Shown: positions 1 through 9,002 of the stretch, piece after piece
Numbering within the stretch: position 1 is the first letter of the stretch
Layout: every line of letters starts with the position of its first letter
Origin: an uncultured Pelagibacteraceae bacterium
GTDB lineage: Bacteria; Pseudomonadota; Alphaproteobacteria; Pelagibacterales; Pelagibacteraceae
DNA: 32,989 bases
Direction of reading: 5' to 3'
Assembly: GCA_902584015.1 (NCBI GenBank)
Contig: CACHYG010000010.1
Span: forward strand, 1-32,989
Translations under genes and position numbers: made by a program
The notes under the pieces: generated by a model
What the model was told of the DNA's origin: nothing
Databases searched by the model: none
The model's input: only the letters and a program-made list of their open reading frames with translations

Positions 1-178
1 AGAGTTTTATAAAGATGTTAAGCATTGGGTTGATTATGACTTTGTTGTAATTAACGATAATTTAGAAAAATGCTACCAAGAAGTTTCTGAAATCATAAAT
101 AATTTTGAGAAATTTAAAGATTCATATTTAACAAGAAAAGTAAAAATAGAAAATCATGTTAAAAAATTACTTTCTTAA
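1..178 (+). CDS. gmk: Guanylate kinase, C-terminal fragment (5' end outside window)
   Basis: Reading from base 2, 58 codons run to a TAA stop at 176-178. The peptide contains HWVDYDFVVINDNLEK followed by a helical tail rich in Lys and Glu. This resembles the end of guanylate kinase, where an (E/D)YDYVVIND segment precedes the C-terminal helix. The enzyme phosphorylates GMP to GDP with ATP in the cytoplasm. The P-loop and the GMP-binding part lie upstream of the window. The gene converges on ksgA and overlaps its 3' end by 12 bp. gmk beside the lpt-surA-pdxA-ksgA cluster is a common alphaproteobacterial arrangement, which supports the call from so short a fragment. Confidence 0.8.
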   Translation, partial: EFYKDVKHWVDYDFVVINDNLEKCYQEVSEIINNFEKFKDSYLTRKVKIENHVKKLLS

Positions 179-952
179 TTTTTCAAATTCATGAACTAAA
201 TTGTAGTAAATTTCTGGTTCTAGATTTTGTGGTCTGCAGTTTAAATCAATACTAAGATCTTCAGCAATCTCTAGGTAATTATCAAATAATCTTTTAAATT
301 GATTTTTTATTTTTTTTCTTCTTTGATTAAAAAAAATTTTTGTAATTTTACTTAAAGTTTCTGGTTCTTTGAATAAATTAAAATCCTCTTTCATTCTGAA
401 AAGAAGTAATGTGCTTTTGATTTTTGGCTTTGGGAAAAATGAAGTTGGGCTTATATCAAATAGTTTTTTTACCGTAAATTTCCAGTTTGTCAAGATAGTC
501 AATCTTCCATAACTAGATGTGTTTGGTTTGGCTATGATTCTATCAGCTAATTCTTTTTGAAACATAAAAATAAAAACTTTTAATGGAAGATTTTCCTTAT
601 TTAAAATAAATCTTGTTAATATTTGTGAGGAGATATTGTAAGGCAAATTTCCAAAAACAATTGTTTTTTCATTTACTATTTCTTTTAATGATACTTTTAA
701 AATGTCATCATTGATAATATCAATTTTATTATATTTTTTTTTTAAATCCAAAAATAATTTTTTATCTTTCTCTATTAAGACAATTTTCTTTGGTTCTCTT
801 TTAAGAAAAAATTCTGTTAAATTTCCTGTTCCTGGACCTATTTCTAAAATCTCACTATCATTACTAATTGGATAAATTTCTGTTATTTTTTTTATAATAT
901 TTTTATCTGTTAGAAAATTTTGGCCTAAACTTTTTTTTGGTTTTATTCTCAC
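167..952 (-). CDS. rsmA: 16S rRNA (adenine1518/1519-N6)-dimethyltransferase KsgA/RsmA
   Basis: This enzyme dimethylates two adjacent adenines in the 3' hairpin of 16S rRNA late in small-subunit assembly, using S-adenosylmethionine. The 261-residue protein starts with the family's LGQNFL element (9-14). SAM-binding motif I is EIGPGTG (37-43) and the catalytic NLPY is at 102-105. The C-terminal part is a small basic helical domain. Length is normal (about 260-280). The start is GTG at 952, interlocked with the pdxA stop in a 4-bp GTGA overlap, so translation is probably coupled to pdxA. It is the last gene of the lptF-to-ksgA operon, and its 3' end overlaps gmk by 12 bp. Confidence 0.96.
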   Translation of the reverse strand: MRIKPKKSLGQNFLTDKNIIKKITEIYPISNDSEILEIGPGTGNLTEFFLKREPKKIVLIEKDKKLFLDLKKKYNKIDIINDDILKVSLKEIVNEKTIVFGNLPYNISSQILTRFILNKENLPLKVFIFMFQKELADRIIAKPNTSSYGRLTILTNWKFTVKKLFDISPTSFFPKPKIKSTLLLFRMKEDFNLFKEPETLSKITKIFFNQRRKKIKNQFKRLFDNYLEIAEDLSIDLNCRPQNLEPEIYYNLVHEFEKLRK

Positions 953-1929
953 TTAATTTTATTTGTAAATAATAAGGCATTTATTAAACTATTTGCACTT
1001 GATTTATTTTTACCTAACATGCTTTCATTGGGTCCATGATCTGGAGTTATTCTTATAAATGGAAGCCCAAGCGTAATATTAATAGCATCAAATCCGTAAA
1101 TAGTTTTAATTGGAGTAAGTACTTGGTCATGGTACATTCCCACAATCACATTGAATTTTTTATAATTTTTTTCTAAAAAAATAGTATCTGCAGGAAAAGG
1201 GCCAGAGACTTTAATTTTACTTTTTTTCAGCTGTTTTATTGCTGGCGATATTATTTTATCTTCTTCTGATTTGTTCTCAAATGATTCACAATGAGGGTTC
1301 ATACCAGTTAATGCAATCTTTGGTTTTTTCTTCAAATATTTAATGTAAAAATTGTTTATAGTTTTAACACTGTGGATAATTTTATTTTTAGTAATCTTTG
1401 AAAAAATTTTTTTTAATGGTAAATGAGTAGTTATAGGACTTACTGAGAGATTATTATTATATATTAACATAACTTCCTTATTTTTATTTCCTGTTTTTGA
1501 GGCGAAATATTCAGTCATCCCAGCGTATTTGTTCTTTAAGAAATTTTTTTTCGATATGGGTCCATTAATTAATACTTTTACTTTTCTTTTGTTTATTAGA
1601 CCAATGGCAATATCGCAGCAATCATTAATATAAATATTTGATTTATTGCTAATTTTATCAAAAATTTTTTTATAATCAAAATTTACATTAATTATATTAA
1701 TTTGATTATATTTACATTTTATAAGTTTTGAAAAGTTTTTGTCTAACTCATTGATATAAAATTTATAATTATAAAATTTAATTTGATCTTCAAGAAGTTT
1801 TTTTGAACCGACTAGTATAATAGGTGAGCTAATTTTTTTTATATTTTTATTTTTTAAAGCTTTTAAAAATATTTCATAAAATATACTATATGGTTCTCCA
1901 GCTATTATAACTATTGGTCTATTTTTCAT
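949..1929 (-). CDS. pdxA: 4-hydroxythreonine-4-phosphate dehydrogenase PdxA
   Basis: PdxA oxidises 4-phosphohydroxy-threonine, the step before pyridoxine 5'-phosphate ring closure, in the DXP-dependent vitamin B6 pathway. The 326-residue protein shows INGPISK (121-127), the three expected metal-ligand histidines in TTHLP (H169), GMNPHC (H213) and GMYHDQ (H267), and a C-terminal DHG (298-300). The segment after DHG reads PNESMLGKNKS, unlike the usual DHGTA(F/L)D(I/L)AG of classical PdxA, so substrate-side contacts may differ. The start ATG at 1929 lies inside the end of surA (11-bp overlap), and the stop overlaps the rsmA start. Catalytic assignment is from family knowledge; the metal site is visible. 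Confidence 0.93.
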   Translation of the reverse strand: MKNRPIVIIAGEPYSIFYEIFLKALKNKNIKKISSPIILVGSKKLLEDQIKFYNYKFYINELDKNFSKLIKCKYNQINIINVNFDYKKIFDKISNKSNIYINDCCDIAIGLINKRKVKVLINGPISKKNFLKNKYAGMTEYFASKTGNKNKEVMLIYNNNLSVSPITTHLPLKKIFSKITKNKIIHSVKTINNFYIKYLKKKPKIALTGMNPHCESFENKSEEDKIISPAIKQLKKSKIKVSGPFPADTIFLEKNYKKFNVIVGMYHDQVLTPIKTIYGFDAINITLGLPFIRITPDHGPNESMLGKNKSSANSLINALLFTNKIK

Positions 1930-2854
1930 TTATAACAGTATTAAGCTCAACTTTTTTAAAATATATAGTTGAAAATCGATTAAGTTGTTTATTCCTTTCC
2001 ATCATTAAGGCTTTTTTAAACTCTTCGTCAAAAGAAACTTTTACTTTCAATTTCCTCTTATCTTTCAACATTAAGATTAACTTACCGTTAGGTACATCAA
2101 TTAAATCGCTAATTTCTAGATTTTCTAAATTTTCTATCTTATTAGCAATCTGTTTCGACAGCTGATTTTTTTTTATCCATCCTATATCTCCGCCATTTGA
2201 AGAAGAGGCGGAAATACTGAAAACTCTAGCTGTATTTTCAAACCCAATTTCATTTATACTGTTTTTAATTTTCTCAACCTCTTCTTTTAATTTATATGAT
2301 GAGGATGGTGAAAATAAAATTTCATATAAATAGTATTCCTCTATTTCATTTTTTGAATTATTTAATCTGTCTTTAAGGCTATCTTTAATTTTATCCTCAT
2401 CAATAGATAATTTGTTTTTATATTTATTAAAAATAATCTGATTCCATAAAATTTCAATTTCAATTTTTTTTTTAAAATATTCCTTTGATAAATTGAGATT
2501 TTTGATTTGTTCCTCAAATTCAGAAATATTATTAATACCTAGAGATGAGATTAACTTAAATAGATTTTGATTGACGATTTCATCATTAAATCCAAATTTA
2601 AAATATTTTAATATTTCAACTTCTTTTATTTTTTCTCTAATAATAGATTTGCTTGCATACATTACTAAAGACTCATCCTCCATATTTTGTAATCCTTTAG
2701 ATAACAATTTTAAATATGTGATCTCGTTATTAATCTCTACGTTTGTAATTGGATTGTTATCAACTGTATAAATTATATTAATTGTATTCGCTATGGAGTT
2801 ATTAGCATGAATAAAAATGAAAAATAAAATTATAATTTTAATTATACCTTTCAT
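1919..2854 (-). CDS. surA: SurA-like periplasmic chaperone / parvulin peptidyl-prolyl isomerase
   Basis: A 311-residue exported protein. A hydrophobic signal peptide covers about residues 1-22, ending near HANNSIAN. A helical SurA N-terminal chaperone domain follows, and then one parvulin-type rotamase domain at roughly residues 170-270. The parvulin hallmark is GGDIGWIKKNQL with a closing VPNGKLILMLKDK strand. SurA escorts unfolded outer-membrane proteins, notably LptD, across the periplasm. E. coli SurA is longer (about 430 aa) with two parvulin domains; only one is seen here. The gene sits directly downstream of lptD with a 1-bp TAATG overlap, which fits its role in LptD assembly. Confidence 0.9.
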   Translation of the reverse strand: MKGIIKIIILFFIFIHANNSIANTINIIYTVDNNPITNVEINNEITYLKLLSKGLQNMEDESLVMYASKSIIREKIKEVEILKYFKFGFNDEIVNQNLFKLISSLGINNISEFEEQIKNLNLSKEYFKKKIEIEILWNQIIFNKYKNKLSIDEDKIKDSLKDRLNNSKNEIEEYYLYEILFSPSSSYKLKEEVEKIKNSINEIGFENTARVFSISASSSNGGDIGWIKKNQLSKQIANKIENLENLEISDLIDVPNGKLILMLKDKRKLKVKVSFDEEFKKALMMERNKQLNRFSTIYFKKVELNTVINEK

Positions 2855-5265
2855 TATTTATTAACATTCGGGGATGCAAATTTGCTAAATGGAATAATTG
2901 TTAAAGTGAACAAAATTTCTTCTTCAGGTTTTATATCACTATCACTGTAAAAATTTTTGTTATATTCTATAGCAGCTCTTAAACAGTCATTTTCATATTG
3001 ATAAACAAGATTATAGAATTCTGTCATATTCAATTCTCTATTTCTTCTTGTGGCAAAACTTAAGGTATTATTCTCGTCAAACGAATATTTTGTTTGATTA
3101 CTAATAAAACTTTTGCTTCCCACCTCACCATCCTCTTCTAAATACTGAAATGTAGTTATAAAATTATTTACAGTTAAATTAGTATCAATTGAATTGTAAT
3201 TCAGTTTATCTAAGTTGTTATCAACCATAAAATCATACTCAAAATTTAAGTTATCGAATAAATCAAATTTTATGTTTCCAATAATATCTGAATATTTATT
3301 ATTTAAAGTACTATTTTTTGGTAAATCTGGATTTGCTTTATCTCTTAAGACTTGACTTAAATTTAGTGAAATTTTTTCTTCACCAATTTTATCTCTAAAT
3401 GAATATTCTAATCCTGTTGTTATTGATTGACCACCTTCAACTCCATCGCTTATTCCTAGTCTGTCAATTGAGCTTATGTTACTTATATCAAGTCTTCTAT
3501 CTTCGCTTGACATATTTTTTGTGTTATTCGGACTGAATCTAAAAGATAATTTTGGTTTTAAAAAACTATTGTAAAACTCACCTTCTTTCCTCAACGGATA
3601 ACTCATAGTATACATTAATTTTGTGAGTAATTTAGTGTTTGTGCTTGACTGGTTTTTAGAGCCAGTTTTTTCTCTTATGTTCGGGTTTTTAAATAATAAT
3701 TTAAAATCACTACTTAATCCTCTATCATTGAAACTCGTATCTGAAGTATAGATAATATCTGTAATTAAACTTTGTTTAGTTTTATTTGTATCGAACTGTT
3801 TTTGAAACAAACTAGTATTTAAGCTTATAGATCCCGGCAAATTAGTTCCCCCAAATTCTTTGTTAAATTCAACATTTGGGTAAATATATTCATATCTATC
3901 ACTGCTTTTTTTGGTTAAGTCCTCGTAACTTTCTACTGATACTTCAAGCGAAGAATTCTGTTCACTTCCATAATATCTAAAAAATGAATGCATCAAATTT
4001 TCACTTTCAATCAAACTAGACTTAGGTTTAAACTTTTTAAGATACGTATCGTTTGTAACTTGTTCTATATTTATTTCTAAATCAGATGTTTCAAAAAAAG
4101 TGCTGTCAAAGTTTATTAAGGTATTTGAAAAAAAATGAGATTTGGTTGACTCTTCGTTATTATTTAACATTGATGTGAATATACCAACATCCATAATATG
4201 GTTTAAATTTTTTTCAACTTGCCTGTATTCATTTTGCAACATTAAATTGTTATCTGTAAAAATTCTTGGTTGAATAGTTAAATCCTTATTAATATCCAGG
4301 ACTTTAAAATATGGTAAATTTAATGATAAACCTGTATTGCCAGAATCATTTAAACTTGGAATTAAAAAACCAGATTGTCTTTTAACACTTGGGTCTGGGT
4401 GAAAAAACTTAGGAAAGTATACTACTGGTTTATCATAAATTTCTAGCCAAGCTTTTTTATAATTAATTATTTTTTTGTTTTTATCATGTTCGACTTCTTC
4501 TGCTCTTATTTTCCAAGGCGGACATTTCTCTCTCTTTTTACATGTAGTAAATATTCCTTTAGAAATTTTTGAAAAATTCTTATCAGAACTTATTTTATTA
4601 CCATATAATCTAGGTTCATTTTCTGGATTATTAAATATGCTTTGGTAAAATTTTAATTTTAAGTCTTTTCCATGAAACTCTTCATTTTTCAAATCTCCAA
4701 AGAAATTATTTAATTTTGAAATATTTCCTTGATTATCTACCAGCTCAACATTTTTTGCTTTTAGAACCTCATCTTCCACGAAAAACATAAATTCTTTAGT
4801 TTTAAATTTATTTTGATATTTATCTTTTATGGTAGTATTTTTTGATGAACTTAATGTTCCTTCTTCATTTAATATAACAACATCTTTAGTATCTATTATA
4901 TAATTATTATCTATATTTATTTGCGTATCACCATAAGAAATAATCTTTCCTAAAGTTTTGAAATATTTAATTTCATTTGATTTAATTAATGTTTTATTAT
5001 TTAAATTTTCAATCAATATATTTCCCTTTAAAAGCAACTCATTTTTAACTTTGTCGTATTCAAATTCATCTGCAATTATTTCAGTTTTATCATCAGTTGT
5101 TACCTTCACACCTTTTTTTGAAATCAGCTTATTTCCTTCATTAAGAATTTCTATTTCCTCTCCCTCAAAAATAAATTCTTCTGAAATTCCTTGATAGCTA
5201 GTGCATATGATAGTGCATAGAACTAAAATTAATAATTTTAAATAATTTTTCATTTTATTTTTCAT
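2854..5265 (-). CDS. lptD: LPS-assembly outer-membrane protein LptD (OstA/Imp)
   Basis: LptD is the outer-membrane beta-barrel that inserts LPS delivered by the Lpt bridge into the outer leaflet. The 803-residue protein has a signal peptide (about 1-27), an OstA-type beta-jellyroll (about 30-200), and then the conserved turn TTCKKREKCPPWKIRA (241-255) leading into the LptD barrel. The C-terminus carries YENDCLRAAIEYN (C761). The visible cysteines of the mature chain are C242, C248 and C761. E. coli instead uses two N-terminal cysteines and a C-terminal CC pair. The start is ambiguous: ATG at 5265 overlaps lptG by 11 bp, while an in-frame ATG at 5253 gives a cleaner signal peptide. Operon context (lptF, lptG, surA) is strong support. 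Confidence 0.95.
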   Translation of the reverse strand: MKNKMKNYLKLLILVLCTIICTSYQGISEEFIFEGEEIEILNEGNKLISKKGVKVTTDDKTEIIADEFEYDKVKNELLLKGNILIENLNNKTLIKSNEIKYFKTLGKIISYGDTQINIDNNYIIDTKDVVILNEEGTLSSSKNTTIKDKYQNKFKTKEFMFFVEDEVLKAKNVELVDNQGNISKLNNFFGDLKNEEFHGKDLKLKFYQSIFNNPENEPRLYGNKISSDKNFSKISKGIFTTCKKREKCPPWKIRAEEVEHDKNKKIINYKKAWLEIYDKPVVYFPKFFHPDPSVKRQSGFLIPSLNDSGNTGLSLNLPYFKVLDINKDLTIQPRIFTDNNLMLQNEYRQVEKNLNHIMDVGIFTSMLNNNEESTKSHFFSNTLINFDSTFFETSDLEINIEQVTNDTYLKKFKPKSSLIESENLMHSFFRYYGSEQNSSLEVSVESYEDLTKKSSDRYEYIYPNVEFNKEFGGTNLPGSISLNTSLFQKQFDTNKTKQSLITDIIYTSDTSFNDRGLSSDFKLLFKNPNIREKTGSKNQSSTNTKLLTKLMYTMSYPLRKEGEFYNSFLKPKLSFRFSPNNTKNMSSEDRRLDISNISSIDRLGISDGVEGGQSITTGLEYSFRDKIGEEKISLNLSQVLRDKANPDLPKNSTLNNKYSDIIGNIKFDLFDNLNFEYDFMVDNNLDKLNYNSIDTNLTVNNFITTFQYLEEDGEVGSKSFISNQTKYSFDENNTLSFATRRNRELNMTEFYNLVYQYENDCLRAAIEYNKNFYSDSDIKPEEEILFTLTIIPFSKFASPNVNK

Positions 5266-6334
5266 TAATTCTAACTAAACCAATTGAGCAAAATAATGAT
5301 ATTATTAACAAAGGTAACCAAATTGAGAAAGTCTCCGGTAATCTTTCGTTTTGTCCGAGCAAGCTCGAGAAATAATTCATGTAATAAATTAAAACTGAAA
5401 AAAGAGTCCCCATTACAATATGAAATACCTTAGAATGATTTCTTTTTATGTTTAGCATAACAACAGCTGAGAAAACGGTCATTATAGTAAGATAAAATGG
5501 ATAAGAAATTAATTTTTGAAAATGAATATTAATATTTGTCACAGAATATCCTAAATTATCATAGTTTTTTTTTAATTTGTTTAACTCAAATATATTTAAT
5601 GATGAAAGATCAGAAAAAAGCTTATTTATTTGCTCTGCATCAAAATTACTTTTAAAATTTACGTTTTCTCCAGTTTTTAACCCTTGATTTACCTTAGAAA
5701 AACTTCCTTTTTTTATAACCCAAATATTATTTTCTATATCAATCTCATCTGCAACTATATTTAATAAAATTGAGTAATTATCTGAAAATTGATTTATTGT
5801 AACATTCTTAAGATATTTACCTTCAATCTTGGAAGCATTAATTATATTAATCTTATTGTCAATTTCATCCTTAATCCATAAACCGTTTTCTGTTACTATA
5901 GCTAGATACTTATTATCTCCAGAATATTTATTTTTCATTTCTAAATAGATAAATTTTAAATTTGAAGATAAATTATAAAATACTGTAATTAAAAGAATTG
6001 AAATAATAAAAGAGGATAAAGATAAAATGCTTATTATTTTAAAGTTACTTAAGCTTATTTTTTTGAAAATATCTAATTCTTCGTTATCCATCAGTTTTAA
6101 AAATAAAAACTGTGTTGCAATAAAAAAAATAAAAGGAAAAGTTTCATAAACTATAGATGGAGAGGTTAAAAAGGTTAGAAGAAAAGGAAAACCAGGGTGA
6201 ATATCAGTATCTTTAAAAAACGTTAGCTCTTCGAAAATATTTAAAATTATAATAAGAGAAAAAAAAGATAGTGTTACATATACTAAAATTTTCCAAAATG
6301 ATTTTATTAAGTATGATTGATATACTTTAATCAT
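5255..6334 (-). CDS. lptG: LPS export ABC transporter permease LptG
   Basis: One of the two inner-membrane permeases that, with the LptB ATPase, pull LPS from the membrane into the LptC/LptA bridge. The 359-residue protein has the YjgP/YjgQ layout: three hydrophobic segments near the N-terminus (about 12-32, 50-75 and 99-120), a periplasmic jellyroll (about 125-260), and three C-terminal segments (about 273-350). It begins in the family style, with an aromatic-rich first helix after a short MIKVYQSYLIKSF lead. It starts inside the end of lptF with a 4-bp ATGA overlap. The LptF/LptG distinction rests mainly on gene order (lptF first) and overall feel, so the two names could be swapped. Confidence 0.9.
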   Translation of the reverse strand: MIKVYQSYLIKSFWKILVYVTLSFFSLIIILNIFEELTFFKDTDIHPGFPFLLTFLTSPSIVYETFPFIFFIATQFLFLKLMDNEELDIFKKISLSNFKIISILSLSSFIISILLITVFYNLSSNLKFIYLEMKNKYSGDNKYLAIVTENGLWIKDEIDNKINIINASKIEGKYLKNVTINQFSDNYSILLNIVADEIDIENNIWVIKKGSFSKVNQGLKTGENVNFKSNFDAEQINKLFSDLSSLNIFELNKLKKNYDNLGYSVTNINIHFQKLISYPFYLTIMTVFSAVVMLNIKRNHSKVFHIVMGTLFSVLIYYMNYFSSLLGQNERLPETFSIWLPLLIISLFCSIGLVRINEK

Positions 6335-7455
6335 TTTCCCTCTCTTAGTTTAAAAATTAAAAAAATATAACCCATAATAAATATTAGGACTGGTAGCGTT
6401 GCAAAGATAATACCACTGGTGATATCAGCAATATATCGCGATGAGACTTCAGATAAAACAATAACTAAAAATACAATCAAAAATAAAAAATATTGTATTT
6501 TGGAATATTTAAAATTATCTTTATTAAATAAAATGATTATTGATGATAATAAAACAATAACCGGAATAAAAAATGGCTTAATGCCTCTTTTGAAAGTTTC
6601 CTCAACTACATCACTATAAACATCAGGCGTGCAATTTAAAAAAGAATTATAAGGTAGATTAAAATTTTGATTGAATTTAAGTTTATATAAACATAAAAAA
6701 ATATTCCATGTATCTACTTCTTGTATTTTTGGAAAAACCGTAGTTTTTGTTTTGTATTTTGATAAGTCAAATTCAGTTTTTTTAAATGAGAATGTGGTTA
6801 TTTTTTGATTATCAATATCAATGAAACTACCATCAAATAATATTAGATAATTCTTATTATTATTAAAAATAAGTTCGCCACTCCTTGCGTAAATAACTTG
6901 CGATCTATCATTGCTTAAATTATCTTTTAGATAAATATTTTTTAATTCACCATTTTCATTTTTTGTTTCAACAAAAATTGTAAGAGACTCAACTGCATCA
7001 ATAAATTTTTTTTCTTTAATTAAACTTGGAAAAAAATCAATATTTGAATTTCTAATGAACTCTCTCGCTTGATCAAGAGATTTAGGAACAATGAAGTTAT
7101 TCAATAAAACCTGAGCAAACATAAAGGTAAATGAAAAGATAACTAAGATATTAATAAATTTAATTTTTTTTATTCCAATGTTCCAAAAAATAACCAGCTC
7201 ATTTTTTAATTCATAATTGTTGATAACATAAAATATTGTGATAAAAATACAGAAGGGCATAACTCGAGTAAATATTTTGGGAAAATTTAGCGTCGTTATA
7301 CCAAAATAAGTATAAAACCCATGACCATCTTCTGAAATATAATCTAAAAAATTGACTGCTTGTACAACAAGAATTATAAGAGAAAGACTTATAGACGTTA
7401 AAAGAAAAAACTTTGTCACATCCAAGATTAATTTCTGAAAAATAATTTTTTTCAT
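6331..7455 (-). CDS. lptF: LPS export ABC transporter permease LptF
   Basis: Partner permease of LptG in the LptB2FG complex. The 374 residues show three N-terminal membrane helices (about 14-34, 58-78 and 101-120), a beta-rich periplasmic domain, and three C-terminal helices (about 292-370). Family-typical text includes VQAVNFLDYISEDGHG in the first loop and IKPFFIPVIVLLSS at the fourth helix. It is the first gene of the six-gene minus-strand operon and is divergent from pepA across an 83-bp gap, where its promoter should lie. LptB, LptC and LptA are not in this window and must be encoded elsewhere. Confidence 0.9.
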   Translation of the reverse strand: MKKIIFQKLILDVTKFFLLTSISLSLIILVVQAVNFLDYISEDGHGFYTYFGITTLNFPKIFTRVMPFCIFITIFYVINNYELKNELVIFWNIGIKKIKFINILVIFSFTFMFAQVLLNNFIVPKSLDQAREFIRNSNIDFFPSLIKEKKFIDAVESLTIFVETKNENGELKNIYLKDNLSNDRSQVIYARSGELIFNNNKNYLILFDGSFIDIDNQKITTFSFKKTEFDLSKYKTKTTVFPKIQEVDTWNIFLCLYKLKFNQNFNLPYNSFLNCTPDVYSDVVEETFKRGIKPFFIPVIVLLSSIIILFNKDNFKYSKIQYFLFLIVFLVIVLSEVSSRYIADITSGIIFATLPVLIFIMGYIFLIFKLREGK

Positions 7456-7538
7456 TGAAATTTGGCCAATTAATATTTATATAAATTCAAAATTAAATTT
7501 ATAGTTTAAATACAACCTAAAGTACATATTATAAAAAA

Positions 7539-9002
7539 ATGTCAATAAAAATAAGCTACAAAAAAGGCATCCAGGAAAAGTTAGTTCATAACTATGTCTT
7601 GTTTGCAAACGAGGATTTTAAAATTTATGGGTTAAATAAATTACTATTGGGTAAACAATCTTATCAAATAAATAAAATTATTAAATCAAATTATTCAAAA
7701 AAAAAAGAATTCATTTTTTTTAATCATAATTCAGATCAAAAAATTATTCTTATAAAAATAAAAAATAATCAAACATCGACTGAGAATGAAAAAAAAGGAG
7801 CAAACTTTTATAATTTTATAAAATCAAATATTTTAAAAAATTTGACTTTTTTTGATGTAAATATATTTGAAACTCAAAATAAAAATTTTATTGATGAATT
7901 CTTACATGGCATTCAAATCAAATCATATGAATTTAATAAATATAAAACAAAAAAAGAAAATAATGACATTAATATAAATATTTGTTTTAGAAAAAAAATT
8001 CCAAATAAAGTAAAAAATAATAGATTTCATTCTTTATTAGAAGGTACTAATTTCACTAAAGATCTTGTGTCAGAACCTGGAAATATTCTTCACCCAGATG
8101 AATATTCAAAAAGAATACTCAAATTAAAAAAAATAGGACTTAAGATAAAAGCTTATAACAAAAATGAACTTAAAAAATTGGGCATGGGTGCACTACTTGG
8201 AGTAGGACAAGGGAGTGTAAGAGGTTCTTATTTAGTTACGATGGAATGGAATGGTGTTAAGACAAAAACTAAACCTTTAGCATTTGTTGGCAAAGGAGTT
8301 TGTTTTGATACAGGTGGCTACTCATTAAAGCCGGCAAGATTCATGGAGGATATGACATATGATATGGCAGGCTCTGCCGCTGTTGTAGGTTTGATGAAAA
8401 CTTTAGCTTTAAGAAAAGCAAAAATCAACGCTGTTGGTGTCGTAGGGCTTGTTGAGAATATGGTAAGTGGAAATGCTCAAAGACCAGGTGATATTGTAAA
8501 ATCTTATAGTGGGAAAACTATTGAAGTTCTAAATACTGATGCAGAGGGTAGACTAGTATTAGCTGATGCGCTTACTTTTACGGAAAAAAAGTATAAACCT
8601 AAATTCATAATTGATTTAGCAACTCTTACTGGTGCTATAATTGTTTCGCTAGGATCAGAATATGGAGGACTTTTTTCAAATGACGACAAGTTATCGAAAC
8701 AATTGATTCAAGCTGGAGAAAAAGTTGACGAAAAGTTATGGAGGATGCCACTCCATAAAAACTTTGATAAACTTATGAACTCCAAAAATGCTGATATGCA
8801 AAATATTAATTATGTAGGTGGAGCAGGCTCCACAACCGCAGCACAATTTTTACAAAGATTTATTTTAAATAAAACGCCCTGGGCTCATTTGGATATCGCT
8901 GGTATGGCTTTTTCTAAATATGGCGGAGCACTCAATTCTGGCGGTGCTACTGGTTTTGGAGTTAGACTTTTAAACAAATTAATTGAAGACTCGTATGAGT
9001 GA
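7539..9002 (+). CDS. pepA: Cytosolic leucyl aminopeptidase (M17 family)
   Basis: A two-zinc/manganese aminopeptidase of family M17 that releases N-terminal residues from peptides in the cytoplasm. The 487-residue protein has a divergent N-terminal domain (about 1-160) and a well-conserved catalytic domain. The expected metal ligands are all present: K252 and D257 in VGKGVCFDTGG, D275 in YDMAG, and D334 and E336 in NTDAEGRLVLADAL. R338 is the catalytic arginine of that motif. The SAAxFL-like end reads GAGSTTAAQFLQRF. It is divergent from lptF, and its stop overlaps the ndk start by 8 bp. In many alphaproteobacteria holC (DNA polymerase III chi) sits between pepA and ndk; here it is absent. Confidence 0.94.
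   Translation: MSIKISYKKGIQEKLVHNYVLFANEDFKIYGLNKLLLGKQSYQINKIIKSNYSKKKEFIFFNHNSDQKIILIKIKNNQTSTENEKKGANFYNFIKSNILKNLTFFDVNIFETQNKNFIDEFLHGIQIKSYEFNKYKTKKENNDININICFRKKIPNKVKNNRFHSLLEGTNFTKDLVSEPGNILHPDEYSKRILKLKKIGLKIKAYNKNELKKLGMGALLGVGQGSVRGSYLVTMEWNGVKTKTKPLAFVGKGVCFDTGGYSLKPARFMEDMTYDMAGSAAVVGLMKTLALRKAKINAVGVVGLVENMVSGNAQRPGDIVKSYSGKTIEVLNTDAEGRLVLADALTFTEKKYKPKFIIDLATLTGAIIVSLGSEYGGLFSNDDKLSKQLIQAGEKVDEKLWRMPLHKNFDKLMNSKNADMQNINYVGGAGSTTAAQFLQRFILNKTPWAHLDIAGMAFSKYGGALNSGGATGFGVRLLNKLIEDSYE

Noticed and set aside
1914..2165. Plus-strand open frame opposite surA and the pdxA start
   Set aside because: Hydrophobic-looking, but the composition is what antisense of Lys/Asn-rich coding gives (Phe/Leu/Ile). 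No family resemblance; surA is well supported on the other strand.
7456..7538. Search for operators in the lptF/pepA divergent gap
   Set aside because: Only a short TTGGCCAA palindrome (7462-7469) and AT-rich hexamers are visible; nothing rises above chance for this composition.
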